A DNA stretch of 7,527 nt from Acidobacteriota bacterium (GCA_003222835.1 QHXE01000459.1:1-7527); one strand, 5' to 3'. Positions 1 through 6,956 are shown, counted from the first letter of the stretch. Notes: generated from the sequence alone by a model not told the origin. A program made the numbers and translations.

Positions 1-36
1 GAGTTTTTTGAGCGACGGTTCGACCTCAGGTTTGCG

Positions 37-1011
37 TCACTGCGCACCAATCAAGTAATCGTAAACCGCACTCAAGTCGTCATCGACCGGCGCGATCGAT
101 TCGACTTCGATCTCACCCTGTGCTACGACTTCGTTGAGCAACAGATAGAATCGGTCGGGATTGCGCGTCTTTACAAACAGTCCCCGGCGGTCATCATGCA
201 GGCGCGCCTCGACCACGTTGTCGTCGCGAAACATCCGCGCCGCCAAGAGCGACGGCTGGTCGCAGCGAATCAGCACCTGCATCGGGTGCTCGACATCCAT
301 CTCGTCGCGCACGCCGTGAATCGCGCCCTCGGCCACTACGTAACCGTTGTTCAGGAGCACTACGCGATCCGACATCATGTCCACTTCGTGCAGGATATGA
401 CTCGAGATAATCAAGTGCAGTCCTTCAGCGGCCAGTTGCCTGAATAACGCAATGGTCTCCGCGCGCACCACCGGGTCGAGCCCATTCAGTGGCTCATCCA
501 TAATCAGCACCGAGGGCTGATGGGCTATTGACTGCGCCAGGCGCACGCGTTGGCGCATGCCTTTGCTGTAGGCGCCGATTCGGCGATCGGCGGCCGCCAC
601 CAAATCGACGCGCTCCAGTGCTTTCGTGGTCAACTCATCAGCTTCCTTGCTTGCAAAGCCGGAGACCATCAAAAAAGATTTGATAAATTCACGGCCCGTC
701 AATCCGCGGGGAAAGGAATCAAACTGTGAGCAATAGCCGACTTTGCGAAACAACTGTTCCGGCTGGTCAGTCGGAATTCCGAGGACGCTGAGACGACCGC
801 GCGTGGGCCGCAGCAGTCCCGTCATCAGATTCATCAGCGTCGTCTTTCCCGCGCCGTTCGGCCCGACCAGACTGGTGATACCCGGCGGAATCGCGAGGCT
901 AACGCGATTGACTCCGAGTATCTCGCCATAGAACTTCGAGACGTTGTCGAAAGTGATCTCAGATTGCGGATTGCGGATTGCGGATTGCGGATTTGTTCGA
1001 TGTTCGGTCAT
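37..1011 (-). CDS. ABC transporter ATP-binding protein (ABC-2 exporter type)
   Basis: This is the cytoplasmic ATPase subunit of an ABC exporter, 324 residues. Visible motifs in order: Walker A GPNGAGKT at residues 50-57, Q-loop Gln96 in GYCSQ, a degenerate signature YSKGM at 148-152, Walker B VLIMDE at 168-173, D-loop GLD at 177-179 and the switch His205 in SSH. The signature type and the roughly 100-residue C-terminal extension are usual for ATPases that pair with ABC-2 permeases; the substrate cannot be told. It lies 59 bases downstream of the permease gene and is probably co-transcribed with it. Residues 7-18 ([12 protein letters not shown]) are encoded by a heptad repeat, not by conserved domain sequence, which begins near [11 protein letters not shown] at residue 19. 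An AGGA at 1022-1025, 10 bases before the ATG, could serve as ribosome binding site. No in-frame ATG/GTG/TTG lies between the repeat and the domain, so the extension is probably translated. Confidence 0.95.
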   Translation of the reverse strand: MTEHRTNPQSAIRNPQSEITFDNVSKFYGEILGVNRVSLAIPPGITSLVGPNGAGKTTLMNLMTGLLRPTRGRLSVLGIPTDQPEQLFRKVGYCSQFDSFPRGLTGREFIKSFLMVSGFASKEADELTTKALERVDLVAAADRRIGAYSKGMRQRVRLAQSIAHQPSVLIMDEPLNGLDPVVRAETIALFRQLAAEGLHLIISSHILHEVDMMSDRVVLLNNGYVVAEGAIHGVRDEMDVEHPMQVLIRCDQPSLLAARMFRDDNVVEARLHDDRRGLFVKTRNPDRFYLLLNEVVAQGEIEVESIAPVDDDLSAVYDYLIGAQ

Positions 1012-1073
1012 GTGCAGTGTTTCCTAAATCCAAATTCGAAATTCGAAATTCGCAATCCGAAATCCGAAATTCA
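962..1073. repeat. Two heptad repeat arrays in inverted orientation around a start codon
   Basis: Four exact tandem copies of GATTGCG run from 962 to 989, followed by a partial unit. A second array of about seven diverged units, consensus AATYCGM, runs from 1026 to 1073. The second array is the reverse-complement type of the first (GCGGATT against AATCCGC), so the two can pair imperfectly. The 31 bases between them hold the AGGA motif and the ATG of the ATPase gene ending at 37. The left array is translated as part of that protein. The right array fills the gap between genes and reaches the stop codon (1071-1073) of the upstream permease gene. Heptad arrays with this reading are known to recur in genomes of several environmental phyla; I infer the family from memory of the [11 protein letters not shown] reading. 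Confidence 0.85.
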
Positions 1074-1991
1074 TTTCACTACTTCATATGCCTTCACTTT
1101 TCGCGACAACAGCCACAGACAAAGAGCGCAAATCAGAAACAGCATGAACCACGAAGCCCACAGCGGCGGCGCGGAGAATAATGCCTCGCGCACCACTCTG
1201 CCATTGCGAGATTCCTGGACCTGGCTTGCCGCCTGTCGCACAAAACTGCCGAACAATCCCGCCCAGACGTTCCCGATGAGCGCGCGAAGATCGATGATTT
1301 GTCCCCAGCGCGTTTCGAAAATTTGATTAATGATTTCAGCGAACGCCGTGGGAATGAAGAACACGGCGAGCAACGCTGCCCGCGCCGCGACCCGCCATTT
1401 CACCCAGGCTGAGATCGCTTGCGTCAACAATGCGAGTAGCACGATCCAGACGAGACTGCCGAGAAAGATTGCACTGGCGATCCAGCTATTCGCTGAGAAC
1501 CACGACCAGCCTTCGAGATAACTTTGAAGTAGAAATAATACGAGTCCGGGCACCCATGTAATCGTCGACAGCAGAATGATCACGATTGACATCTTGCCGA
1601 CGACATACTCGCTGCGACTGAATGGCCGGCACAAGTAGAGTGACAAAGCGTTGTTCGTGAGGTCACGCGAGACCTGCTGCGGACCAACCAACATCGCGAG
1701 GAAAAAACCGATAGTGCCCTGCACCTCCACGAACAACTGGAAAAAGAAGGCATCAATCGGCAACACGTCGGCGACGTTCAGCTTCATGATTCCCAACGCA
1801 TTAACGTTGTGATGAAGGTAGATCAGGATGGCGCAGACTAGCGGCCAGATGAATGAAAGCGCGAAGAACGCCGTAAATAATTTCGAGCGGAACACGTCTC
1901 GATAGGCGTGGCGCGGAATGATCAAAAACCGGCTCCACTCCGGCGACAACGCGCCTTGATACCGTTTGTATGAGCGCTCAAGAACCGCCAT
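1071..1991 (-). CDS. ABC-2 type transporter permease
   Basis: This is a membrane permease subunit of 306 residues with about six hydrophobic segments, near residues 39-60, 86-104, 133-155, 170-194, 202-221 and 276-296. After segment 2 comes GPQQVSRDLTNNALSLYLCR and then PFSRSEYVVGKM (103-134). This matches the pattern of ABC-2 permeases, in which an I/V-S-R-D/E turn precedes a short amphipathic stretch and a P-x-S-R motif before the third helix. The N-terminal tail of about 37 residues is basic and probably cytoplasmic. The gene sits between two ABC ATPase genes on the same strand, 87 bases after one and 59 before the other, so it probably forms an exporter with one or both. No strong Shine-Dalgarno precedes the ATG; the start is supported mainly by the absence of coding sequence upstream, where a palindromic repeat begins. 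The substrate is unknown. Confidence 0.9.
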   Translation of the reverse strand: MAVLERSYKRYQGALSPEWSRFLIIPRHAYRDVFRSKLFTAFFALSFIWPLVCAILIYLHHNVNALGIMKLNVADVLPIDAFFFQLFVEVQGTIGFFLAMLVGPQQVSRDLTNNALSLYLCRPFSRSEYVVGKMSIVIILLSTITWVPGLVLFLLQSYLEGWSWFSANSWIASAIFLGSLVWIVLLALLTQAISAWVKWRVAARAALLAVFFIPTAFAEIINQIFETRWGQIIDLRALIGNVWAGLFGSFVRQAASQVQESRNGRVVREALFSAPPLWASWFMLFLICALCLWLLSRKVKAYEVVK

Positions 1992-2006
1992 GTTAGTTAT
2001 CCGCGC

Positions 2007-2072
2007 TAGAGTACCGACTTTAGTCGGGGATTTCCCGCATTAACGAAAAGCCCAACTGAAGTTGGTACTCTA
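2007..2072. repeat. Paired-hairpin palindromic element between ABC genes
   Basis: Two perfect short hairpins lie here: CCGACT-TT-AGTCGG at 2014-2027 and CCAACT-GA-AGTTGG at 2052-2065. The same two blocks are also inverted copies of each other. TAGAGTACC at 2007-2015 matches GGTACTCTA at 2064-2072 perfectly, and over 22 bases the arms agree at 19 positions. The region can therefore fold either as two small hairpins or as one long imperfect stem. It occupies most of the 87-base gap between the ATPase stop (2079) and the permease start (1991). The architecture resembles REP/BIME elements. No U-tract follows a stem on the minus strand, so I do not call it a terminator. Confidence 0.85.
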
Positions 2073-2078
2073 ACGCCG

Positions 2079-3050
2079 TCATCCCGAACCATTCTCCATT
2101 GCTTTCAAAAAGATATCTTCCAGCGAATCTCGCTTATACGTCAGACGCCGAATTTGTACTTGGTACTGCAACGCCAAGCGATAAAGATCGCGAATTTCCG
2201 TTTGCTCCTGAAGGATTACTTTCAAGCGATGATCGCTGGTGACCGCACACTCGCATCCCAACCCGGCCACTGCCGCGACAAATTCCTTCAAGTCTCCGCG
2301 CGTCTCCAACATCAGAAACTTCTTGTTGGCTTTTCGTTCTTCTTCCAGATTGCAGTAAACGACCAACTGCCCATCCTTCAGAATCACGATCTCTTCGCAG
2401 CACTCTTCGACATCGCGCAACAGATGTGAAGACAAGACAATGTGCGCCTGGCCACTGTCGCGAATGTCTCGGACCATTTTGATCATTCGTTGACGAGCGG
2501 GCGGATCCAATCCGTTGGTGGGCTCATCGAGAAAAATCAGCCTCGGTCCGTGAACGATCGCCTGGGCCAGCTTCGCGAGTTGCTTCATGCCGAGGGAAAA
2601 GGTATCGAGATTTCGATAGCGCGCTTCGCCGAGGCCGACAAAGAACAGCGCCTCGTGCGCTCGTTCGAGCGCCGCGGCAGATGGCAAACCCGAGAGCTCA
2701 GCCATGAATCGCACAAAATGCACGCACGACATCTTGGCGATAAAGGAATCGCGCTCCGGCATGTACCCGATTAGCGACTTGATCTTATTGGCCTCAGTGC
2801 GAATGTCTGAGCCAAAGATGCGGGCAGCTCCCGCGGAAGGAGGATGAAAGCCGAGCAGGGTGTGAATCAGTGTGGTCTTGCCGGCGCCGTTCGGTCCGAG
2901 CAAGCCGATGGCTCGTCCCCGCAATTCGCCATTGAGATTTTTGAGAATCGGCCGGCGGCCGAAAGTTACTGATAAAGCATCGAGCGAGATGACGCCGGGG
3001 CCACCCATGTTAGGTTGAGGATCTGAAACTGCTGCGGCGCTGTAATTCAT
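2079..3050 (-). CDS. ABC transporter ATP-binding protein (ABC-2 exporter type)
   Basis: This is the cytoplasmic ATPase subunit of an ABC exporter, 323 residues. Motifs in order: Walker [10 protein letters not shown] at 52-60, a Q-loop region GYMPERD in which Glu99 stands where Gln is usual, signature FSLGM at 151-155, Walker B LIFLDEP at 171-177, D-loop GLD at 180-182 and the switch His209. The C-terminus ([15 protein letters not shown], 307-321) has the LEDIFL element common in ATPases of ABC-2 exporters. It is only distantly similar to the second ATPase at 37-1011, so the two are not a recent duplication. The start chosen is the ATG at 3050, with a weak AGAAG upstream; this overlaps the small upstream gene by 41 bases. 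A second in-frame ATG at 3008 (residue 15) follows the upstream stop after one base and would also leave the whole domain intact, so translational coupling at either site is possible. Confidence 0.95.
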   Translation of the reverse strand: MNYSAAAVSDPQPNMGGPGVISLDALSVTFGRRPILKNLNGELRGRAIGLLGPNGAGKTTLIHTLLGFHPPSAGAARIFGSDIRTEANKIKSLIGYMPERDSFIAKMSCVHFVRFMAELSGLPSAAALERAHEALFFVGLGEARYRNLDTFSLGMKQLAKLAQAIVHGPRLIFLDEPTNGLDPPARQRMIKMVRDIRDSGQAHIVLSSHLLRDVEECCEEIVILKDGQLVVYCNLEEERKANKKFLMLETRGDLKEFVAAVAGLGCECAVTSDHRLKVILQEQTEIRDLYRLALQYQVQIRRLTYKRDSLEDIFLKAMENGSG

Positions 3051-3276
3051 TTTTGCTTCTGAATCTTCGGAAGACGCTCACGAGATCGGGCCCGTTTAAG
3101 ATCAAAAAGAACGTGCCCCAGAATAATCCAACGGTGGTTCTTACGAAAAGATTGTCCCACGAGTTCAGAAATAAGATCGAGAGGCCGAGGGCGATCAGGG
3201 TTAGAGCGTTGATTAGAATTCGACGATCAGCACCCAACGTAGAATCGATTACCTCGGTTGATTGAGTAAGCTTCAT
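3010..3276 (-). CDS. Small two-helix membrane protein, function unknown
   Basis: I do not recognise this 88-residue protein. It has two hydrophobic segments, near residues 20-38 and 46-62, joined by a short loop (NSWDNLFVR), then a basic tail rich in Arg, Lys and Ser (70-88). The arrangement suggests a small inner-membrane protein with both ends on the same side. The start is well supported: AAGGAAG lies at 3283-3289 on the minus strand, six bases before the ATG. It is the first gene of the ABC cluster and its last 41 bases overlap the start of the next ATPase gene in another frame, which points to co-expression. It could be an accessory subunit of that exporter, but this is inference from position only. 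The last dozen residues lie in the overlap and may be little constrained. Confidence 0.75.
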   Translation of the reverse strand: MKLTQSTEVIDSTLGADRRILINALTLIALGLSILFLNSWDNLFVRTTVGLFWGTFFLILNGPDLVSVFRRFRSKNELQRRSSFRSST

Positions 3277-3304
3277 TGGCGACTTCCTTCCGAACTTCTA
3301 AGTC

Positions 3305-3322
3305 AAAAACGGCTTTCAGCCG
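3305..3322 (-). terminator. Possible weak intrinsic terminator or attenuator
   Basis: On the minus strand a short hairpin CGGCT-GAA-AGCCG (3322 down to 3310) is followed at once by five T residues (3309-3305). This has the form of an intrinsic terminator, but the stem is only five base pairs. It lies about 29 bases before the start of the 88-residue gene and could separate the sensor gene from the ABC cluster or attenuate read-through. The hairpin is also the leftmost of four related palindromes here, so terminator function may be incidental. Confidence 0.3.
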
Positions 3323-3486
3323 GGTGAGTACGTCATACAATTCATTCTACTTAACCGTTTCAACGGTCTCCTCCAACTGTGCTCAAGCTGCGCAAAGCGA
3401 AAACCGTTGAAACGATTCTTTAGAATTCCAGACGCCCCAGGGTCCACCCGGTTGAAACCGGGTGAGAATGAGAGTGGGTCTCTCAT
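3308..3486. repeat. Nested palindromic element with four related cores
   Basis: Four short palindromes share the core CGGYTGAAARCCG or a variant. They lie at 3310-3322, 3354-3367, 3403-3414 and 3445-3464. The left two carry the TGAAA strand on minus and the right two on plus, so the element is an outer inverted pair around an inner inverted pair. The inner arms (3344-3367 and 3403-3426) agree at 20 of 24 positions. The rightmost copy is a perfect 9-bp palindrome (CACCCGGTT-GA-AACCGGGTG). CCGGGTGAG follows both outer copies (3320-3328 and 3458-3466). A separate perfect hairpin, ATGAGAG-TGGGT-CTCTCAT, sits at 3468-3486. Together they fill the 223-base gap between the sensor gene and the ABC cluster. 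This looks like a REP/BIME-type non-autonomous element; no transposase is in the window. Confidence 0.8.
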
Positions 3487-3499
3487 AACTAAACCGCCC

Positions 3500-6202
3500 T
3501 TACTTCTTCATCCCCTGATCGAGAATGTGCTGCAACTCAAAAGCGTTCGGCATGCCAAGTAATGTTGCCGGGCTCAATCCAAACGGTCCGCCCTCCGTGT
3601 TCGCCGCGAACTCGATTCGATCGCCATACGCGTAAGCATAGGCGAGCGTCGGCTGCATGTTCGACGCCATCGCAGCCAGCCCTTCAGACTTGGGCGCGTT
3701 CGCGATTCGATTCGCGAACGGCTGCACCAAAGGCGCGAGATTGTGATAAATGAGCGCCGAGAAGTTTGCATTACCATCCGCCGGCAGACCCGCAGTGAAT
3801 CGCGTTGAACGCCGCAGCGTCACGCCCGAATCGTGGTACTTCAGGGCCTGCTCGACCAATGCGCGTGACGGGCCGGCAATGAGATAGCCGTTGGCGAACG
3901 TGTAGTTGACTTCGACTCCAAAGTCCTTCGACTTGAGCGTGTAGAAAGTTAAGCCGCCGGAATCCTCCCGATCCAGCGTCAGACCTTGCTTTCCTTCCTT
4001 CACCGCTTGTTTGTTGATTTCCTCGACGACGCGCTCGAATGTTTGCTGCAAATGCGCCGGATCGTTGACCTCGAAAATCAGTTTCCATGAAGGTACCGGC
4101 AAAACTGGGCCGTCAATCGCGAACGCGTACTCGCCACCGAGCGGCGCGGCGAAATCCTTGCGCAGGTCGAGGCCGTGATCGTTCTGCAACTCGGTCAGAT
4201 GTTTATTGAGATCGGGGCACACGGTATTCAGCGCGGACAACAAATCGTCAACCGCCGCGCTCGGGTTCTTAATGACAAAGCCCCCAACCAGATTCGCATC
4301 GGGCGAAATGTATTCCAGCGAGCCCATAGCCGCCGGCGGCGCCAGCCACGAGGTGATGCCATGATCGGTCTGATCATAAGAAACAACTGCCCGCGTATGA
4401 GTCTTGCCGTCGCTCTCCTTCTGATCGAGAACAAACGATTTCAGGTTGAACACGCCAAGCTGATTCAAAGCCTGCTCGTGCTGATCGCCAACTGCCATTC
4501 GGCGCAGGCCTCGGGTATGCGCTATGATCTTTTCCAGATCGGCAGCGACTACCAGGCCCGCGCCCTCGTGATAGACCCCGGCGATGCGCGAGTAGAACGG
4601 CGTCGCCGAAAAGTTGCCGGCGCCGTTCGCAACTCGCGTCAATTGATCCAGCTTTGGAGAAGCAACGAGAACATCGCCGGCAATCCAAACATAGAGTTGT
4701 TTATCGCCAGACTTCGCCGCGTCCGTGGTTGAACTTGTGGACTGAGCCGTATGCGGATCTTCGACCCATTGGACCTGAGGGCCTTTGCTTGCGCTTCCCA
4801 ACTTCTGCACTTCACGATCGAAAAACGCATGGAAGCCGGCCGGTTCCTTTAACTGGGCCAGCACAATCGGAGCAATTGGTTGACCTTGGTCATCCATGCC
4901 CGCACCTACTGCGATCTCGTCGCCAAGTTGGTCGCCAAACTCCTTGATGGTCGAGATGGCCTGGTTCATTCCGGGACCACGCGGCTCGTGCCGATTCGCA
5001 AACCAGTCGCGCAGCGCCGGATTTTGCTGAATCCGCTCTTCGATGATCCGATTAGATTCGGCAATCGTGGCGCCCAGATTTGGCAGCGCTGCGTACAGAA
5101 CGGTGTTCTCCGGCATCATATCGAGCAGACGCGTCGAATAGCGGACACCCGGCTTCGGGACGGCATTTAGATCTTTCTGCAATGCAGTCAGACCCCGGAG
5201 CGTTTGCTCATAGCGTGCCGCATTACGGCTCCAGCCAATCTCGTCTTTCACCGTAACGGCGGCAATGACCGGACTAGTCGTCGCCTGCTGGCCTGCGCGC
5301 AGCACGATGTCCTCGCCGTTGCGATCCAGATGAACCTCGCCTTCGATCACGCTGATGCGCGAACCCTTCGTGCCGGCATTCACGGCGAACGTCGTACCTG
5401 TCACTGAGACAAGCGAGTCGCCAGTATCCACAAACAAATGTCCTTTTTGTTTGGCAGCTTCGACAATCACGTTGCCGCGATCGAGATGTAAGGTCGTGCC
5501 TCGCAGCGTCTGACTGATCGAGAATTCAGAACGATCATTCAATTCGATTGTCGAACCATCGGCTAAGCGGACCATCGCATGGGCGTCTTTCGCCGTGCGA
5601 ATTATCTGTCCACGTCCAATCTTTTCTCCGGCGCTAATCGAACGCATCTGTGAATTGCTCAGCGCATAAACTGGACCGTCGGCGGCCTGCACCGTAGCTT
5701 CAAATGATCCGAACGGCACGTAGCGTTGAATCAAGGGCAGCGCAATCAACCCCAAGCCGATGACCAGCACGGCCGCGATGCCCCAACGCACAATCACCGG
5801 ATTCAAGTGGTAGTTGGTACGCAGGCGTCCCGCCTGCACGCGTTTTTGATTGGCCGCCGCGACCCGCGGTTGGCGCGCCTGCTTTAAGGCTTTGCGGCAA
5901 GGAATGCACTCATGCGTGTGATCCGCCAACAGCAGAGCCCGCGGTTCAGAAAGCTCACCACGCAAAAAGGTGGGAATGAGCGCTTGAAAATCCGCGCATC
6001 CTTCAATGCGCCCGGCAGCGCCCGCAATTGGAGCGCCCACATCCTGCGGGCGGTCCGCGCGCATCCTGCGCGCATCCGTTGCCGTCGACAACTGCGCCCA
6101 CACTCGCTCCGTCGCGTTGTTTACCACCGTCGAATCCACTTCTTCACTGCGAATTTCGGCTGTGACTTGATCCAAGATGTTTTCGATTTCTTTGTTCTTC
6201 AT
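3500..6202 (-). CDS. FecR-domain membrane protein with anti-sigma zinc motif and large DUF3352-like region
   Basis: This 900-residue protein is probably a membrane-spanning anti-sigma regulator or sensor. Residues 1-110 are cytoplasmic and contain Cys69 and H95-x3-C99-x2-C102, the signature of zinc-binding anti-sigma domains. One membrane helix spans about 138-158. A FecR domain follows at about 195-300: GQIIRTAKDAHAMVRLADGSTIEL-like strands, then DRGNVIVEA, VSVTGTTFAV and ISVIEGEVHL. The remaining 550 residues, from about 360, begin with MPENTVLYAALPNLG and have repeated folds like LGDEIAVGAGMD, LYVWIAGDVLVASP and NGYLIAGPSRALVEQAL; this resembles DUF3352-type proteins, function unknown. A GGGAG at 6210-6214 sits seven bases before the ATG. 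It follows the ECF sigma gene by 106 bases, which fits a sigma/anti-sigma pair. The fusion is much longer than typical FecR proteins (about 300-350 residues). Linkers on both sides of the zinc motif are encoded by palindromic repeats. The sigma-binding role is inferred. Confidence 0.85.
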   Translation of the reverse strand: MKNKEIENILDQVTAEIRSEEVDSTVVNNATERVWAQLSTATDARRMRADRPQDVGAPIAGAAGRIEGCADFQALIPTFLRGELSEPRALLLADHTHECIPCRKALKQARQPRVAAANQKRVQAGRLRTNYHLNPVIVRWGIAAVLVIGLGLIALPLIQRYVPFGSFEATVQAADGPVYALSNSQMRSISAGEKIGRGQIIRTAKDAHAMVRLADGSTIELNDRSEFSISQTLRGTTLHLDRGNVIVEAAKQKGHLFVDTGDSLVSVTGTTFAVNAGTKGSRISVIEGEVHLDRNGEDIVLRAGQQATTSPVIAAVTVKDEIGWSRNAARYEQTLRGLTALQKDLNAVPKPGVRYSTRLLDMMPENTVLYAALPNLGATIAESNRIIEERIQQNPALRDWFANRHEPRGPGMNQAISTIKEFGDQLGDEIAVGAGMDDQGQPIAPIVLAQLKEPAGFHAFFDREVQKLGSASKGPQVQWVEDPHTAQSTSSTTDAAKSGDKQLYVWIAGDVLVASPKLDQLTRVANGAGNFSATPFYSRIAGVYHEGAGLVVAADLEKIIAHTRGLRRMAVGDQHEQALNQLGVFNLKSFVLDQKESDGKTHTRAVVSYDQTDHGITSWLAPPAAMGSLEYISPDANLVGGFVIKNPSAAVDDLLSALNTVCPDLNKHLTELQNDHGLDLRKDFAAPLGGEYAFAIDGPVLPVPSWKLIFEVNDPAHLQQTFERVVEEINKQAVKEGKQGLTLDREDSGGLTFYTLKSKDFGVEVNYTFANGYLIAGPSRALVEQALKYHDSGVTLRRSTRFTAGLPADGNANFSALIYHNLAPLVQPFANRIANAPKSEGLAAMASNMQPTLAYAYAYGDRIEFAANTEGGPFGLSPATLLGMPNAFELQHILDQGMKK
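5821..5837. repeat. In-frame palindrome with TCC centre, right of the zinc motif
   Basis: GCAGGCG-TCC-CGCCTGC is a perfect seven-base inverted repeat with a three-base loop. It lies inside the FecR-protein gene and encodes residues 122-128 (VQAGRLR), in the linker between the anti-sigma zinc motif and the membrane helix. It has the same 7-3-7 build and TCC centre as the two palindromes at 6035-6073 in the same gene. Confidence 0.75.
6035..6073. repeat. Two adjacent in-frame palindromes with TCC centres, left of the zinc motif
   Basis: GCGCGCA-TCC-TGCGCGC at 6057-6073 is a perfect seven-base inverted repeat. GCCCACA-TCC-TGCGGGC at 6035-6051 has one mismatch. Five bases separate them. They encode residues 44-56 of the FecR protein (ARRMRADRPQDVG), an apparently unstructured stretch just before the anti-sigma zinc motif. 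Both share the 7-3-7 layout of the copy at 5821-5837. Confidence 0.7.
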
Positions 6203-6308
6203 GACTTCACTCCCAAGATGATTCCAAATGATTTCTTTCCGCCTTTGCCGTCCGTTGCAGATGAACGAGGTTGGACAGGGTGGACGCGATCGTTCTGCAA
6301 TCGGACTG

Positions 6309-6950
6309 TTACGTTGCTCCTTGCATATACCTTCCTATTTCCTTCCGCAAACGCGAGCGTGCTCGATGCAGCGTCACGCCGACTACGAGCGCTGACGTCT
6401 TCATGACCTCTGCAATCTCCCCATTGCTATAACCTTCAAAATACCGCAACGCAAACATCTGCGCCGCCGTGTGGCCGAGGTTCGATACTGCTGAGCGAAT
6501 CAGTTCTCGTAGTTCGCGATCTTCATGACTCGTTTCCGGGTTCTGTTTTGAGGTGAATACGCCGGCGTCATTTTCGACCGTATCGAACGAGACTGTCTTT
6601 GCCCGCTTGCGACCCCGCAACAGGTCCAGCGAAGCATTAATTGCTGCCCGCGCAAAATAGGCCTGAGGATTTTCCGCGAACCCAATCGATTCCTGTCCCC
6701 GAGCCACGCGCAAGAACACAGTCTGCAAAACGTCTTCAGCATCGGCCGCGCTGCCGGTTACTCGATGCGCGATCCGAAAAACGCGATCGTGGTGTTCCCG
6801 GAAGAGCATCTCCAAACTTGTCGGCTCCTCCAGCATTGCTGAGTTATCGTTTTGCTCGAACCGTCCCGCGTAATCTCCGGAAAATTGCACAGCTTTGAGG
6901 GGTTTTACCGCGGCCAACATTGCTTCCTCCTGAAAATCTTTCCCGCTCAT
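6309..6950 (-). CDS. RNA polymerase ECF-type sigma factor
   Basis: This is a sigma-70 family factor with only regions 2 and 4, 213 residues from the chosen start. Region 2 lies at about 45-112 and includes FREHHDRVFRIAHRVTG and DAEDVLQTVFLRV (70-82), the core-binding and -10-recognition part. Region 4 lies at about 150-204 with LGHTAAQMFALRYFEGYSNGEIAEVMKTS and the helix-turn-helix end LHRARSRLRKEI. The stretch SALVVGVTLHRAR differs from the more common SVGTVKSRLHRAR form. The start is the ATG at 6950, preceded by GAGGAG at 6957-6962 with a six-base spacer. A GTG at 6980 would add ten residues but has no ribosome binding site. About 45 residues precede region 2, longer than in minimal ECF factors. 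It is followed by the zinc-motif FecR protein gene, its likely anti-sigma partner. Confidence 0.93.
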   Translation of the reverse strand: MSGKDFQEEAMLAAVKPLKAVQFSGDYAGRFEQNDNSAMLEEPTSLEMLFREHHDRVFRIAHRVTGSAADAEDVLQTVFLRVARGQESIGFAENPQAYFARAAINASLDLLRGRKRAKTVSFDTVENDAGVFTSKQNPETSHEDRELRELIRSAVSNLGHTAAQMFALRYFEGYSNGEIAEVMKTSALVVGVTLHRARSRLRKEIGRYMQGAT

Positions 6951-6956
6951 TAAACG

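Noticed and set aside
1..36. Possible start of another minus-strand gene beyond the last ATPase.
   Set aside because: No ATG with a ribosome binding site is present in these bases; the overlapping GTG at 38-40 meets a stop within a few codons.
4329..4340. Perfect 12-base palindrome GCCGCCGGCGGC in the FecR-protein gene.
   Set aside because: It encodes an Ala/Pro run with GC-rich codons and has no loop or companion copy, so it is best explained by codon use.
4175..4732. A 185-codon open frame on the plus strand.
   Set aside because: It lies fully antisense to the FecR-protein gene; the translated sequence has no membrane, domain or motif pattern, and has no ribosome binding site of note.
5912..6406. 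A 164-codon open frame on the plus strand.
   Set aside because: It runs antisense across the start of the FecR-protein gene and the end of the sigma gene, both strongly supported, and shows no recognisable domain.
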